Shown here one piece after another: positions 19,346 to 27,656 of a stretch of 64,000 nt of DNA (position 1 is its first letter; every line of letters begins with the position of its first letter). The stretch is taken from NCBI RefSeq assembly GCF_964026535.1, contig NZ_OZ032153.1:496001-560000 (forward strand). The letters run 5' to 3'. The position numbers and the translations under genes are program-made. The notes beneath the pieces were generated by a model, which saw only the letters and a program-made list of their open reading frames with translations, searched no databases and was not told the DNA's origin. This DNA is from Candidatus Tisiphia endosymbiont of Sialis lutaria (GTDB lineage Bacteria; Pseudomonadota; Alphaproteobacteria; Rickettsiales; Rickettsiaceae).

Positions 19346-19780
19346 TTATGAGAAATGATAAATACTACAAGATCGTTTATTATCTTCGAGTATTTGTAGA
19401 TGAATTTTAGTTATAGGTGGCGGTAATATTTCTTCAATTATTTCTGGCCATTCAATTAGACAAATATTGCCCTGCAAGGCTTCTTCTATACCTAGTTCAT
19501 AAATTTCTTCTAAATAATTTAAACGGTAGAGATCAAAATGATAAATCATAAATTTTGAAGTCTTGTAGATTTGTAGCAAATTAAAAGTAGGGCTGCTGAT
19601 ATTAATATCAGATTCACAAAAATGCTTTATAATCTCTCGACAGATAAATGTTTTTCCACAACCTAAATCACCTGAAAAAGTTATAATTTTATTAGACTCT
19701 AAATTTTTAGCAATAGTTTGTGCAAACGATATAGAGTCTTGTTCGTTATTTAAAATAACCGACTCTTTTTGAAACTTCAT
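19346..19780 (-). CDS. tsaE: tRNA threonylcarbamoyladenosine biosynthesis ATPase TsaE
   Basis: TsaE is the ATPase partner of TsaD and TsaB in forming t6A37 on ANN-decoding tRNAs. Walker A GDLGCGKTF, followed by the switch ISSPTFNLLQIYKT, YHFDLYRL and CLIEWPE, is the full TsaE signature in a 144-residue protein of normal length. Single gene; the other t6A genes are elsewhere. Confidence 0.95.
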   Translation of the reverse strand: MKFQKESVILNNEQDSISFAQTIAKNLESNKIITFSGDLGCGKTFICREIIKHFCESDINISSPTFNLLQIYKTSKFMIYHFDLYRLNYLEEIYELGIEEALQGNICLIEWPEIIEEILPPPITKIHLQILEDNKRSCSIYHFS

Positions 19781-19897
19781 TAAGCCTTCAAATTTTGATG
19801 TTTAATTCACAACTAAGTATAGTCTAACATATTAATCCTATAAATCAAATATTAACAGTGTTTATTCTAATTCCTCGATTCTGTTGAATTCAACTAA

Positions 19898-20668
19898 CTA
19901 TTTAATTAATGATTTGGGAATTACCCGATTTTCTAAAGGGCCAGTTGGTTTAGCTGGTTCTAATAATTTCGGAGTTAAAATAAATTTAGTCTTTTGTTCA
20001 ATAGGTGAAAGGGTAACATGAAAATTATGCGGTTGTTGAATTACAGCATATTTATCCCATGCAGGGTAATATCTATCTAGATTCCCTTTAGATTCATTAG
20101 GACCATAAATTTCAATCTCACCAAATTGATATTTTTTCAGTGGAAATAATTCATTTATATAAAAGAAATCATTGGGAAATCTATGTAGTGTTCTAAAATT
20201 ACTATATAAAAATTTGTTACCTTTTTGGCGAAAGATAAATATATCTATACATCTCTTATCACATATTGTGTAAAAATCTTGATGGCGAACTTTATAACCT
20301 AACTCTGTGAAATCCGTTAATATGTCTTGTAATCTGATTTCATCAGCATGCATTATGCCAATATCTAAGTCATCATCAAAAGGTATAATACCTTGGTGTC
20401 TTACTGCTCCAAGAAGCGTGCCGCCCTCAATCCAATAATTTATGTTATGTTTAGTCAATATTTCATGAGTGTCTTTCATTAATTGGTATAAGTGTAGGGC
20501 TGTATCTGCACTAATTGTATATTTCTGTACTTGTTGGTCGGTAGGAGTCACATACCTCCATTGGTGATCATAAAACTCTACATAACCTCGATACAAACCA
20601 TAGATAATTATAATTATCCCAACTACTTTAAAGAAAAATTTATTAGTTTTTTTATTTTTTTTGTGCAT
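19898..20668 (-). CDS. Membrane-anchored LicD-family phosphotransferase
   Basis: The protein begins with a basic patch and one membrane span (about residues 10-27), then a LicD/fukutin-type nucleotidyltransferase domain: [20 protein letters not shown] followed by DDDLDIGI, with the GG and the acidic triad that bind metal. LicD proteins transfer phosphocholine or related phospho-groups to surface glycans. It is divergent from manC (88 bases apart), so both may serve a surface polysaccharide. The exact substrate is unknown. Confidence 0.85.
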   Translation of the reverse strand: MHKKNKKTNKFFFKVVGIIIIIYGLYRGYVEFYDHQWRYVTPTDQQVQKYTISADTALHLYQLMKDTHEILTKHNINYWIEGGTLLGAVRHQGIIPFDDDLDIGIMHADEIRLQDILTDFTELGYKVRHQDFYTICDKRCIDIFIFRQKGNKFLYSNFRTLHRFPNDFFYINELFPLKKYQFGEIEIYGPNESKGNLDRYYPAWDKYAVIQQPHNFHVTLSPIEQKTKFILTPKLLEPAKPTGPLENRVIPKSLIK

Positions 20669-20756
20669 ACAGGTTTCTTATATTTATTTTTAGTAGACTT
20701 GTCATATATTTTATACTATTAATTGAATTAGTTGGAAATTAATACAATTAATAGCG

Positions 20757-21830
20757 ATGAAAATAAAACCAGTAATTATGGCTGGTGGTCTAGGAACAAG
20801 ATTATGGCCATTATCGAGACAAATGCAACCTAAACAATTCATCAGAATATTTGATAATTTTAGTTTAATCCAAAAAACTTTGATTACCAATAAAACTTTA
20901 GGCAAACCAACTTTAATAATTGCTAAGGATTATGAATCAATAGCACAGGAGCAACTTAGAGAGCTAAATATAGAAGCAGATTTAATAATAGAACCTGTGG
21001 CTAAAAATACAGCATCATGTGCGATTATATCAGCTATTCAAGCAAAGAATAATGGCTATGATACGATTATATTGCTGCCTTCTGACCATTATATACACAA
21101 TGTTAATAACTACTTAGATACTATTAATAAATCTTTGAATTATTTGGCAAAATTTGGTATTTGTACTATTGGCATTAGACCTAGTTTTGCAAATAGCGAA
21201 TATGGTTATATTAAAATAAAGAAGTTATTAGCAGATAGAATTTATAAAACTGAACAATTTGTAGAAAAGCCTACTATTCAACAGGCACAAAATTATTTAG
21301 AAGAAAATGACAAATATAAAAATAGCAAATATTTTTGGAATTCAGGAATTTTTATTTTTAATATAGATTTTATTTTAGAGCAGGCTAAATTATGGCAAAA
21401 GGAACTACTTAAACATGCATATAAAGCATATTATTCTGCAACTATAAATTGTGATAATATAACTCTTGCTTTAGAACCATATCTACATATTACACCAATT
21501 TCTTTAGACTATGCTATAATCGAAAATATTAGGCAAATGATTATGATAGAAGACAATTTTAGTTGGAATGATATTGGTAATTGGCATTCTTTATGGCAAA
21601 TGCAAGAGAAAGATACAACCAATAATTACTGTGAAGGTGATGTGATCAACATTGATAGTACCAATTCATATATTAGCTCTAATAATAAGCTTACTGCGGT
21701 AATAGGAATGGATAATATAATAATTATTAATACTAAAGATGCGTTACTGATCGCAAATAAGTCAGAAATCAGAAAAATAAAGCAGCTGGTAATAGAAATG
21801 ACCGAAATTGGACGAAAAGAAATATTATGA
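20757..21830 (+). CDS. manC: Mannose-1-phosphate guanylyltransferase
   Basis: This enzyme makes GDP-mannose from GTP and mannose-1-phosphate for glycan synthesis. The signature MAGGLGTRLWPLSRQMQPKQ is at the N-terminus, followed by EPVAKNTASC, LLPSDHYI, FVEKPT and WNSGIFIF. At 357 residues it carries the nucleotidyltransferase and left-handed helix parts only and lacks the C-terminal phosphomannose isomerase cupin found in bifunctional ManC/AlgA. Its stop overlaps the ATG of the NUDIX gene (ATGA). Confidence 0.93.
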   Translation: MKIKPVIMAGGLGTRLWPLSRQMQPKQFIRIFDNFSLIQKTLITNKTLGKPTLIIAKDYESIAQEQLRELNIEADLIIEPVAKNTASCAIISAIQAKNNGYDTIILLPSDHYIHNVNNYLDTINKSLNYLAKFGICTIGIRPSFANSEYGYIKIKKLLADRIYKTEQFVEKPTIQQAQNYLEENDKYKNSKYFWNSGIFIFNIDFILEQAKLWQKELLKHAYKAYYSATINCDNITLALEPYLHITPISLDYAIIENIRQMIMIEDNFSWNDIGNWHSLWQMQEKDTTNNYCEGDVINIDSTNSYISSNNKLTAVIGMDNIIIINTKDALLIANKSEIRKIKQLVIEMTEIGRKEIL

Positions 21831-22471
21831 ACTTGCGTGAGAATATAAAAAATTATGTCAGCAATTTTCAAGAAGAAAATGAGTATAAACAAAGGATGTT
21901 AGACTTTTTAGATAATTGTGAAAATCCTTTTAGTAGAGAGACAAAAGAAGGGCATTTTACTAGTTCAGGATTTTTGCTTAATTCTAGTAAAACAAAATTC
22001 TTATTGATGCATCATCGTAAGTTGGGTAAATGGTTGCAGCCAGGAGGGCATTGTGATGGTAATAATGATCTTTTAGCTGTAGCAATTAAAGAGGCTCAAG
22101 AAGAATCTGGAATTTTAGATATTGAGCCAGTTTCTAAACAAATTTACGATATAGATGTTCATTTTATTCCTACTATAGTCAATTCAGGAGAATTTGGGGC
22201 TAGGAGCGATGGAGCGACGCCTATAAGTAATAGGCGAGCGATGAGCGACGACGTCCCCAACTTCTCATCAATTGACTATAATGCTAAAGAGCAGGAGCAT
22301 TATCATTATGATGTGAGATTTTTATTAAAAACCGTTTGTAACGATTGTTTTGTAAAAAATGCCGAATCACATGATTTAAGATGGCTAGATTTTGCTGGCA
22401 ATCACCAAGAACTCCTGCTGGATGATTCAGTAAAAAGGATGATCAAGAAATATATCCAAATAATAAGTTAA
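21827..22471 (+). CDS. NUDIX hydrolase with RPE-A insert
   Basis: This NUDIX protein of 214 residues shows QPGGHCDGNNDLLAVAIKEA running into QEESGI, a NUDIX box of the GGHxDG subtype, in which the first glutamate is replaced but the KExxEExG core is kept. Between the box and the C-terminal strands, at about residues 117-151, an RPE-A element is read in frame (peptide with GARSDGATPISNRRAMSDD). Its substrate is unknown. It overlaps manC by four bases, and the RNHCP gene follows after 4 bases, forming a three-gene operon. Confidence 0.9.
   Translation: MNLRENIKNYVSNFQEENEYKQRMLDFLDNCENPFSRETKEGHFTSSGFLLNSSKTKFLLMHHRKLGKWLQPGGHCDGNNDLLAVAIKEAQEESGILDIEPVSKQIYDIDVHFIPTIVNSGEFGARSDGATPISNRRAMSDDVPNFSSIDYNAKEQEHYHYDVRFLLKTVCNDCFVKNAESHDLRWLDFAGNHQELLLDDSVKRMIKKYIQIIS
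22174..22280 (+). repeat. RPE-A element inside the NUDIX gene
   Basis: A full 107-bp copy, TATAGTCAATTCAGGAG to CATCAATTGACTATA, lying inside the catalytic fold between the NUDIX box and later strands rather than at a domain boundary. The frame is open throughout. Confidence 0.9.
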
Positions 22472-22475
22472 ATTA

Positions 22476-22796
22476 ATGGTAGCAAAAAAGTTTTATAGAA
22501 ATAAGGAAGATTTTATTTGTGAGATGTGTGGTGAATTTATCCAAGGCAATGGTTATACTAATCATTGCTCAATATGTTTCTACAGTAAGCATGTAGATAT
22601 TAATCCTGGCGATAGGGCATCTGGATGTAATGGGCTAATGCAACCAATTTCTTATAAAATAGATGGTAAAAAAGGTTTGGTCTTGACCCATAAATGCCTT
22701 AAATGTCGAGAATATAAAAATAATAAGCTTGCTGATACTGATAATGTGGAAAATTTGCTAAATATTTTTAGTTATAGCCAACTTAGGAAAAGTTGA
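22476..22796 (+). CDS. RNHCP domain protein
   Basis: A 106-residue protein with conserved zinc-ligand pairs: FICEMCGEF, TNHCSICFYSKHVD, NPGDRASGCNGLMQPI and LTHKCLKCREYKNNK. This order is the RNHCP domain, a small family of unknown biochemical role found in many bacteria. It is the last gene of the manC-NUDIX operon. Confidence 0.85.
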   Translation: MVAKKFYRNKEDFICEMCGEFIQGNGYTNHCSICFYSKHVDINPGDRASGCNGLMQPISYKIDGKKGLVLTHKCLKCREYKNNKLADTDNVENLLNIFSYSQLRKS

Positions 22797-22798
22797 TG

Positions 22799-23259
22799 CT
22801 AGTACTACAGTTGTAGTTTAGATGTGAGCATTCACGATTTTTTTGCTATTTTTTTGTGATGAATAAAAAAACCTGATCACCAAGCGTCATTGCGAGGAGA
22901 CCGTAAGGTCAACGAAGCAATCCATTTCTAATCACTTTCCTGGATTGCTTCGTCGGTCTGGCAACCACAACTGTTGAAAGTTAGAAGAGGAAGCGGTTTT
23001 AGACCGGATAGTTTAAAAATCGTATGTGGTCAACGTCATTGCGAGAAAGACCTTAGGTCGACGAAGCAATCCATAAAAGTAACCAAAGATGGATTGCCAC
23101 GACCACTACGTGGTCTCGCAATGACAGAAAACCTATCTAAAACCCGCTTTACCTTCTAACTTTCAACAGTTGTGGTCTGGCAACCTCCTCGCAATGACAT
23201 CTTATACTTTAACCTTTTTTCCGTGAACACTCACATTCAATCTACAACTGTAGTACTAG
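22799..23259. repeat. Four palindromic elements nested inside each other
   Basis: Level 1 arms are CTAGTACTACAGTTGTAG at 22799 onward and the near-perfect inverse ending at 23259. Level 2 is a CATTGCGAG-family copy, from CGTCATTGCGAGG at 22885 to CCTCCTCGCAATGAC at 23198. Level 3, 22967-23173, has 21-bp perfect terminal inverted repeats (starting ACAACTGTTGAAAG) and is flanked by a 12-bp direct repeat GGTCTGGCAACC at 22955-22966 and 23174-23185. Level 4, 23034-23126, is another CATTGCGAG copy. The ORF at 22974-23159 is only repeat. Confidence 0.9.
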
Positions 23260-23389
23260 GAACGATGGAGCGAAGCCTATTATTTGTAACCCAAATTCTG
23301 GATTAGAAAATTCATAAGAACCTTGATATGCAAGGCTTGCATCGTAGTAAAGCATAATAAAATTGATAATTTACTTACCTTACGCATAA

Positions 23390-23583
23390 CTTTGTGGCAA
23401 TTTAAAAATTACAGAAAAGTCGTCATTGCGAGACCACGTAGTGGTCGTGGCAATCCACATTTATTGGATTGCTTCGTCGCCACTAAAGTGGCTCCTCGCA
23501 ATGACGATTTTTCAACTATTGTTTTCTTAAACTGACACCTATGTGCAATGATACCAAGCTATTTTCTATATGCCATACGTAAG
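23390..23583. repeat. CATTGCGAG-family repeat with outer TTACGCATA arms
   Basis: The outer arms TTACGCATAAC and ATGCCATACGTAAG surround the inner arms CGTCATTGCGAG and CTCGCAATGACG. An additional 60-bp unique segment (about 23507-23560) separates the inner and outer right arms. The short ORF over it is repeat-derived. Confidence 0.85.
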
Positions 23584-23619
23584 ATGAATTTATAATTGCT
23601 GTTACTCAACCGGCTATCA

Positions 23620-23949
23620 TTAATCTTCAGTAAATACACTATTAAGATGTTTAAAAGCGTCACGGTGAATTTGATAAATATCATCGTCTGTCATTCTATC
23701 AGAATTTCTTACTCTATTATCAATCACCAACTTTGCCATATCAATGGTAGACCTGATAATGTTAGGTAAAATACTCATCATTTGTTCTGCATAGAAATCA
23801 CCCTCTAAATCATGATCATGACCGCACTGACCTTCTTTCATCATATCCATCATTATATTGCCAAACATCGCATCAACCGCCTCTGAATTATTGGTTTTCC
23901 GATTAGCAGCAGGTATAATAGGGGTATGAGGTTTTTTCTTTTTTTGCAT
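23620..23949 (-). CDS. Small acidic hypothetical protein
   Basis: I do not recognise this 109-residue protein. It opens with a basic KKKKPHTP segment, then has a helix-rich body with MFGNIMMDMMKEG, the metal-ligand-like CGHDHDLEGD and an acidic C-terminus (SDRMTDDDIYQIHRDAFKHL). No membrane span or signal peptide. Codon use and position look like an ordinary gene. Upstream 23950-24182 is AT-rich with nothing recognisable. Confidence 0.6.
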   Translation of the reverse strand: MQKKKKPHTPIIPAANRKTNNSEAVDAMFGNIMMDMMKEGQCGHDHDLEGDFYAEQMMSILPNIIRSTIDMAKLVIDNRVRNSDRMTDDDIYQIHRDAFKHLNSVFTED

Positions 23950-24182
23950 ATTAAACCACTTAATTTATTTTTTAAACATTATTGCAAGTTCTTTTATTAT
24001 CACAATACGCAGATCCCGCGTTATTTAAAAATAATTCAAGTCTTCCATTATTTGATACATTTTATATCTGAAATTGTCAAAACATTCCTGCTATTGACTT
24101 GATATTTTATTATAAGTCCTGCTCAAAATTACTACATAACCCAGTGTACAAAAGGATTATCTGTATTTATAGCCTTACATCT

Positions 24183-24234
24183 AATCGCCGAGCGATAAAT
24201 AACAACGTCACCAATTTCTCATCAATTGACTATA
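24183..24234. repeat. RPE-A right-end fragment
   Basis: The sequence ends ATTTCTCATCAATTGACTATA and begins near AATCGCCGAGCGA, matching the right half of RPE-A. The left half is absent. Confidence 0.7.
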
Positions 24235-24245
24235 ACTGTTGATTA

Positions 24246-25070
24246 TTAGAGATCAAACCTTATACCAGCAATCAAGTTATGACCTCTGTAGGTATGTCCT
24301 AAAACTACCTTGTTAGGTCCATAAGCATAACCTACCTCTGAAGCCCTCATTTCTTTGTATACTACTTTCCCATAATTTTTCCAGCTATATGCAATCTCAG
24401 CCTTTACGCCATTAGTTATATCAGCCGAAACACCGGCAACTATCTGACAAGCAACGTTAGTAGAATTAGCCTTTTCCTCAACATTAAATGTAGTAGAATT
24501 AGCTGAGGTTTCTACATCTCCTTTGCCCCATATATATAATGTTTCTTTTGAGGTAGTAACAAAATTCACATTAGTTTTTTCTTTTATGTGAGCTAAACCA
24601 ATACCACCCCCTACAAAGAACTGAAAAATACCTCCTACTTTAGGAGAATCAACATAACCACTGAACAACAATGACGTAATATTAGCTTTACGAATTGCCG
24701 TTCCGTTTACCGTTACTTGTTTTTTAAGAGAATGACTACTAATGGTGAAAAAGTCTTTAGCTTCTGAACCGACTAAAGCATTAAGTGTAAATTCTAGTCT
24801 GCCATTTTCCATGCAATAATAACCCATACCAACACCAAAAATACCAGCGGTATTTGATTTACTCTTGAACGTTGCTGTTATAGAGAGATTGCTAGGTTCG
24901 TCAGACTTTGTTGTATTTAACTTACTTGCACCACCTTCAAATTTTAGATAAAAGCGATGTTCATTTGGATTTGCTTTCATTACATTTGCAGGCTGATTTT
25001 CATCGGCAAATGATGCGGCAGAAGTCAAAAGAGCTGTACTGGTAGCGATAATTAACAATAATTTTTTCAT
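24246..25070 (-). CDS. Outer-membrane beta-barrel protein, paralogue 1
   Basis: A 274-residue exported protein. The signal peptide MKKLLLIIATSTALLTSAA ends in SFA. The mature part has alternating strands with aromatic ends (FYLKFEGGASKL, GIFGVGMGYY, LIAGIRFDL), and the final residues end in phenylalanine-Asp-Leu, near the aromatic terminus typical of outer-membrane barrels. It is a paralogue of the next gene: both start with the same signal peptide and share the SKL/TRL, GIFGVG, SLLFSGYVD, GxGxAxxxxK and HNLIAGIRFDL blocks. A surface antigen of the OmpW/opacity-like class is the likely role. A GGAG ribosome site precedes the ATG. Confidence 0.88.
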   Translation of the reverse strand: MKKLLLIIATSTALLTSAASFADENQPANVMKANPNEHRFYLKFEGGASKLNTTKSDEPSNLSITATFKSKSNTAGIFGVGMGYYCMENGRLEFTLNALVGSEAKDFFTISSHSLKKQVTVNGTAIRKANITSLLFSGYVDSPKVGGIFQFFVGGGIGLAHIKEKTNVNFVTTSKETLYIWGKGDVETSANSTTFNVEEKANSTNVACQIVAGVSADITNGVKAEIAYSWKNYGKVVYKEMRASEVGYAYGPNKVVLGHTYRGHNLIAGIRFDL

Positions 25071-25203
25071 ATATTTGCTCCTAATTATAAGTAAAAGAAA
25101 TTTAACAGACTTTCAATTAAACTCTAACAGATTTTCAATTTTTTATGCAATATTTAATTGTAAATTAAATATATTTTGTTTTTGTCAAAGACTGAAAAAG
25201 CAC

Positions 25204-25238
25204 AAAAAAAAAGAGGGCTAAAAAGCCCCCTTTTTTTT
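25204..25238 (-). terminator. Rho-independent terminator between the barrel genes
   Basis: The hairpin pairs GGGCT with AGCCC around an A-rich loop and has a long A run on one side and a T run on the other, so it can act in both directions. For the minus strand it lies 35 bases after the stop of the upstream barrel gene at 25273-25992 and insulates the two paralogues as separate transcripts. Confidence 0.85.
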
Positions 25239-25272
25239 GTAGAATAAAAATAATGAATCAATAAACTATTTA

Positions 25273-25992
25273 TTAGAGATCAAATCTTATACCAGCCATC
25301 AAGTTATGACTTCTAATGGTGGCTTTAGGCGTCTTGTCCTTATCCTTGCTCTTATCATCTTTGTCCTTTTTTATTTCGCCTGTTTCTCCATAATCTCTCC
25401 AGCTATAGCTAAGATCTAGGTTCATGTTATCAGCCAAATTAAAAGAAACACCAGCAGTTAGTTGATAAGCAAAGTTATTAGCCATATCATAGGATGAAGT
25501 ATCTTTTTCTCCTTTTACAACCTTTCCATCATAAGTTGTAGTAGAAGTAATCTTTTGTTGCACTTGAGCCATACCAACACCAGCTCCGGCAAAGATTTTA
25601 CCAATACCTGCAAACTCATACACATCAACATAACCACTAAGCAATAATGATCTTACATTTTCTTTAGCTTGAGATTCTACAGATGTGTCCTTATCGTCGT
25701 TTGGATTTTTAAAAGTACGAGAACATTTAAATTCTGGATTGGTTAGGAAGTCAAGGGTTAGTTCTATTCTAACATTATCCATCGCATTATAACCAGCACC
25801 AACACCAAAAATACCAGAAATAACGGGTTTAGACTTACCAATACTCTTGTCTTTATCATCCTTAAAATTTAGCATATTCAACCTAGTTGCACCACCTTCA
25901 GCTTTAAGATAAAACCCACCTGTTGCAGCAAATGATGTAGCAGAAGTCAAAAGAGCCGTACTGGTAGCGGCAATTAACAATAGTTTTTTCAT
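25273..25992 (-). CDS. Outer-membrane beta-barrel protein, paralogue 2
   Basis: The true start is the ATG of MKKLLLIAATSTALLTSA at 25992, behind an AGGAGA ribosome site; the open frame upstream adds 29 unsupported residues. The signal peptide ends TSFA. The mature protein has the same blocks as paralogue 1 (GGFYLKAEGGATRL, GIFGVGAGYN, SLLLSGYVD, GAGVGMAQVQQK, DLSYSWRDYG, HNLMAGIRFDL). One surface-loop region near the C-terminus is highly charged (KKDKDDKSKDKDK), a likely hydrophilic loop. The tandem arrangement points to local duplication followed by loop divergence. Confidence 0.88.
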   Translation of the reverse strand: MKKLLLIAATSTALLTSATSFAATGGFYLKAEGGATRLNMLNFKDDKDKSIGKSKPVISGIFGVGAGYNAMDNVRIELTLDFLTNPEFKCSRTFKNPNDDKDTSVESQAKENVRSLLLSGYVDVYEFAGIGKIFAGAGVGMAQVQQKITSTTTYDGKVVKGEKDTSSYDMANNFAYQLTAGVSFNLADNMNLDLSYSWRDYGETGEIKKDKDDKSKDKDKTPKATIRSHNLMAGIRFDL

Positions 25993-26218
25993 ATATTTCT
26001 CCTTAAAATTAATAAACAAGAATCCCTTATAGGCTCTCAAATAAATACCTGTGAAACATAAATTCTTTTCAAATTTCACTTAGGTCACCTAGCTTTAGGT
26101 GTATAGCATAATATTTGTCTTCAGCCAACTTAAAAAACTATTATAACATTGGTCAATAATATTATGGCGATAGTTTGTGGTAATAACAACACAATATAAA
26201 ACCCATATAGCTTTAGCC

Positions 26219-27283
26219 TTAATTTTCCGATATTTCTTCTTGCAGGGTATCAGCCTGATTATCCTCTAGTTTAAACTCAAGCAGATTAATTGAACCTATA
26301 TGTATGCCATTATCAGAAAACTCAATATCAAATTTTACCTTTTCATAAGTTGCTACTTCACTATCATCTGTCTTAACCACTTCAGATACAGAAGAATTAG
26401 CAACTTTCTCAATTATAGCCTTGATCATTTTTTTAGGTAATAACAAATTATTAGGTATCAACTTATCGATGATATCATGATGATTAGTTAATTCAAAAGA
26501 TAATTTACCTTTTGGTAAGTTACTCTCAAAAAATTGCAAAAAACCTATTAAAGCTATTTGGGCATTATCATCACAAGAGAAAACTAATCGGTCAATATTT
26601 AAATTTTTGATATAATTGATATCTTTACCTTGATCCTTAGAGATATTTATTAGGGTGGCTAAATCAAGCTGAGCTGTTTTGAAATTCAAAAAATCTTCCT
26701 CTGCAGCATATGACAAACGTAATTGTAAAGCTATATCTTCGCCATCCTGAGATTTTGCTTTATTGATTAAGAAAACCAAGTCACTAATATTAAAAATTTC
26801 CTTATCTTTCTGAATAATTGATAATAATTTATTGTTAACTTGCAAAAGCTTCACGATAGATTTTAGATTATCTCCACTAGACAATCTATATATAGGTTTA
26901 TTAAATTTAACTAGTGCGGCAATATCTTGCTTCGACTGTACACTATATTCAATTAACTTACCACCAAAATTTTCTTGTTGTTTTATTGTTTGTCCTAAAA
27001 TCAAGTTAGCTTTTTTAAAACTAAAATCAAATAAAAATGTCATTTTTTCAGCAGATATTTCTTTAGAATTAATATGATCAATAAATTTTATTTTTGGCTC
27101 GACTAAACTAATCTGCAAACGGTAAGGGAAACCAGAAACTTTGACTTGGCTATAAGATATCTTAATATTATCTGTCTCTGAATTATTTATAGTACTTACC
27201 ACATTACTTTTGATAGTATAAGCAACGGCAAACCATATTATGGTGTAAGTTAAACAAATAAAAAGTAAAATTTTACGTATCAC
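26219..27283 (-). CDS. DUF2125-like periplasmic protein
   Basis: The 354-residue protein has an N-terminal hydrophobic segment (ILLFICLTYTIIWFAVAYTI) as signal or anchor, then SYSQVKVSGFPYRLQISLVEP, the motif seen in alphaproteobacterial DUF2125 proteins. The rest is beta-strand-rich and polar with an acidic C-terminus. It is 14 bases downstream of fdx on the same strand, so it is likely the last gene of the hscB-hscA-fdx transcript. Function unknown. Confidence 0.75.
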   Translation of the reverse strand: MIRKILLFICLTYTIIWFAVAYTIKSNVVSTINNSETDNIKISYSQVKVSGFPYRLQISLVEPKIKFIDHINSKEISAEKMTFLFDFSFKKANLILGQTIKQQENFGGKLIEYSVQSKQDIAALVKFNKPIYRLSSGDNLKSIVKLLQVNNKLLSIIQKDKEIFNISDLVFLINKAKSQDGEDIALQLRLSYAAEEDFLNFKTAQLDLATLINISKDQGKDINYIKNLNIDRLVFSCDDNAQIALIGFLQFFESNLPKGKLSFELTNHHDIIDKLIPNNLLLPKKMIKAIIEKVANSSVSEVVKTDDSEVATYEKVKFDIEFSDNGIHIGSINLLEFKLEDNQADTLQEEISEN

Positions 27284-27297
27284 TTTATTATACTCAA

Positions 27298-27630
27298 TTA
27301 TAAATTAATATTACGGGTAGCAGATGGTAAGCGAACCCTTATACCGTCAATATCTTCAGTAACAATAATCTGACAACCAAGTCTTGAAGTATGAGTAAGA
27401 CCAAATGCTAAGTCAAGCATATCTTCTTCTGCCTCGGAAGGACTTTTTAATTTGTGATAAAATTCCTCATCTAAAATAACATGGCAAGTAGCACATGCTA
27501 GAGAGCCTTCGCATGCACCTTCAAGATCAATATCGTTTTGATGAGCAATTTCCAAAATAGACAATCCTATAGGGGCATCCACTATTTTCTCTGTCCCATC
27601 TTTATCTACAACAAAAATTACTTTAGGCAT
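27298..27630 (-). CDS. fdx: ISC-type [2Fe-2S] ferredoxin
   Basis: This is the electron carrier for Fe-S cluster assembly. The cluster ligands are in [11 protein letters not shown] with a fourth Cys in [10 protein letters not shown], the adrenodoxin-like pattern. The 110-residue length is normal. It follows hscA by 26 bases, in the usual isc operon order. Confidence 0.95.
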   Translation of the reverse strand: MPKVIFVVDKDGTEKIVDAPIGLSILEIAHQNDIDLEGACEGSLACATCHVILDEEFYHKLKSPSEAEEDMLDLAFGLTHTSRLGCQIIVTEDIDGIRVRLPSATRNINL

Positions 27631-27656
27631 TAGTTATCATCCATCTTCAATTCACT

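Noticed and set aside
22974-23159. 61-residue ORF with a basic peptide
   Set aside because: It is the translation of nested palindromic repeats; the same words appear in other frames elsewhere.
22799-23583. Clusters of short repeats that could be mistaken for a CRISPR array
   Set aside because: The repeats are palindromic, of unequal spacing and from several families; there are no equal-length unique spacers and no cas genes.
25992-26079. Extended start for beta-barrel paralogue 2
   Set aside because: The extra 29 residues precede a perfect signal peptide with its own ribosome site, as in paralogue 1.
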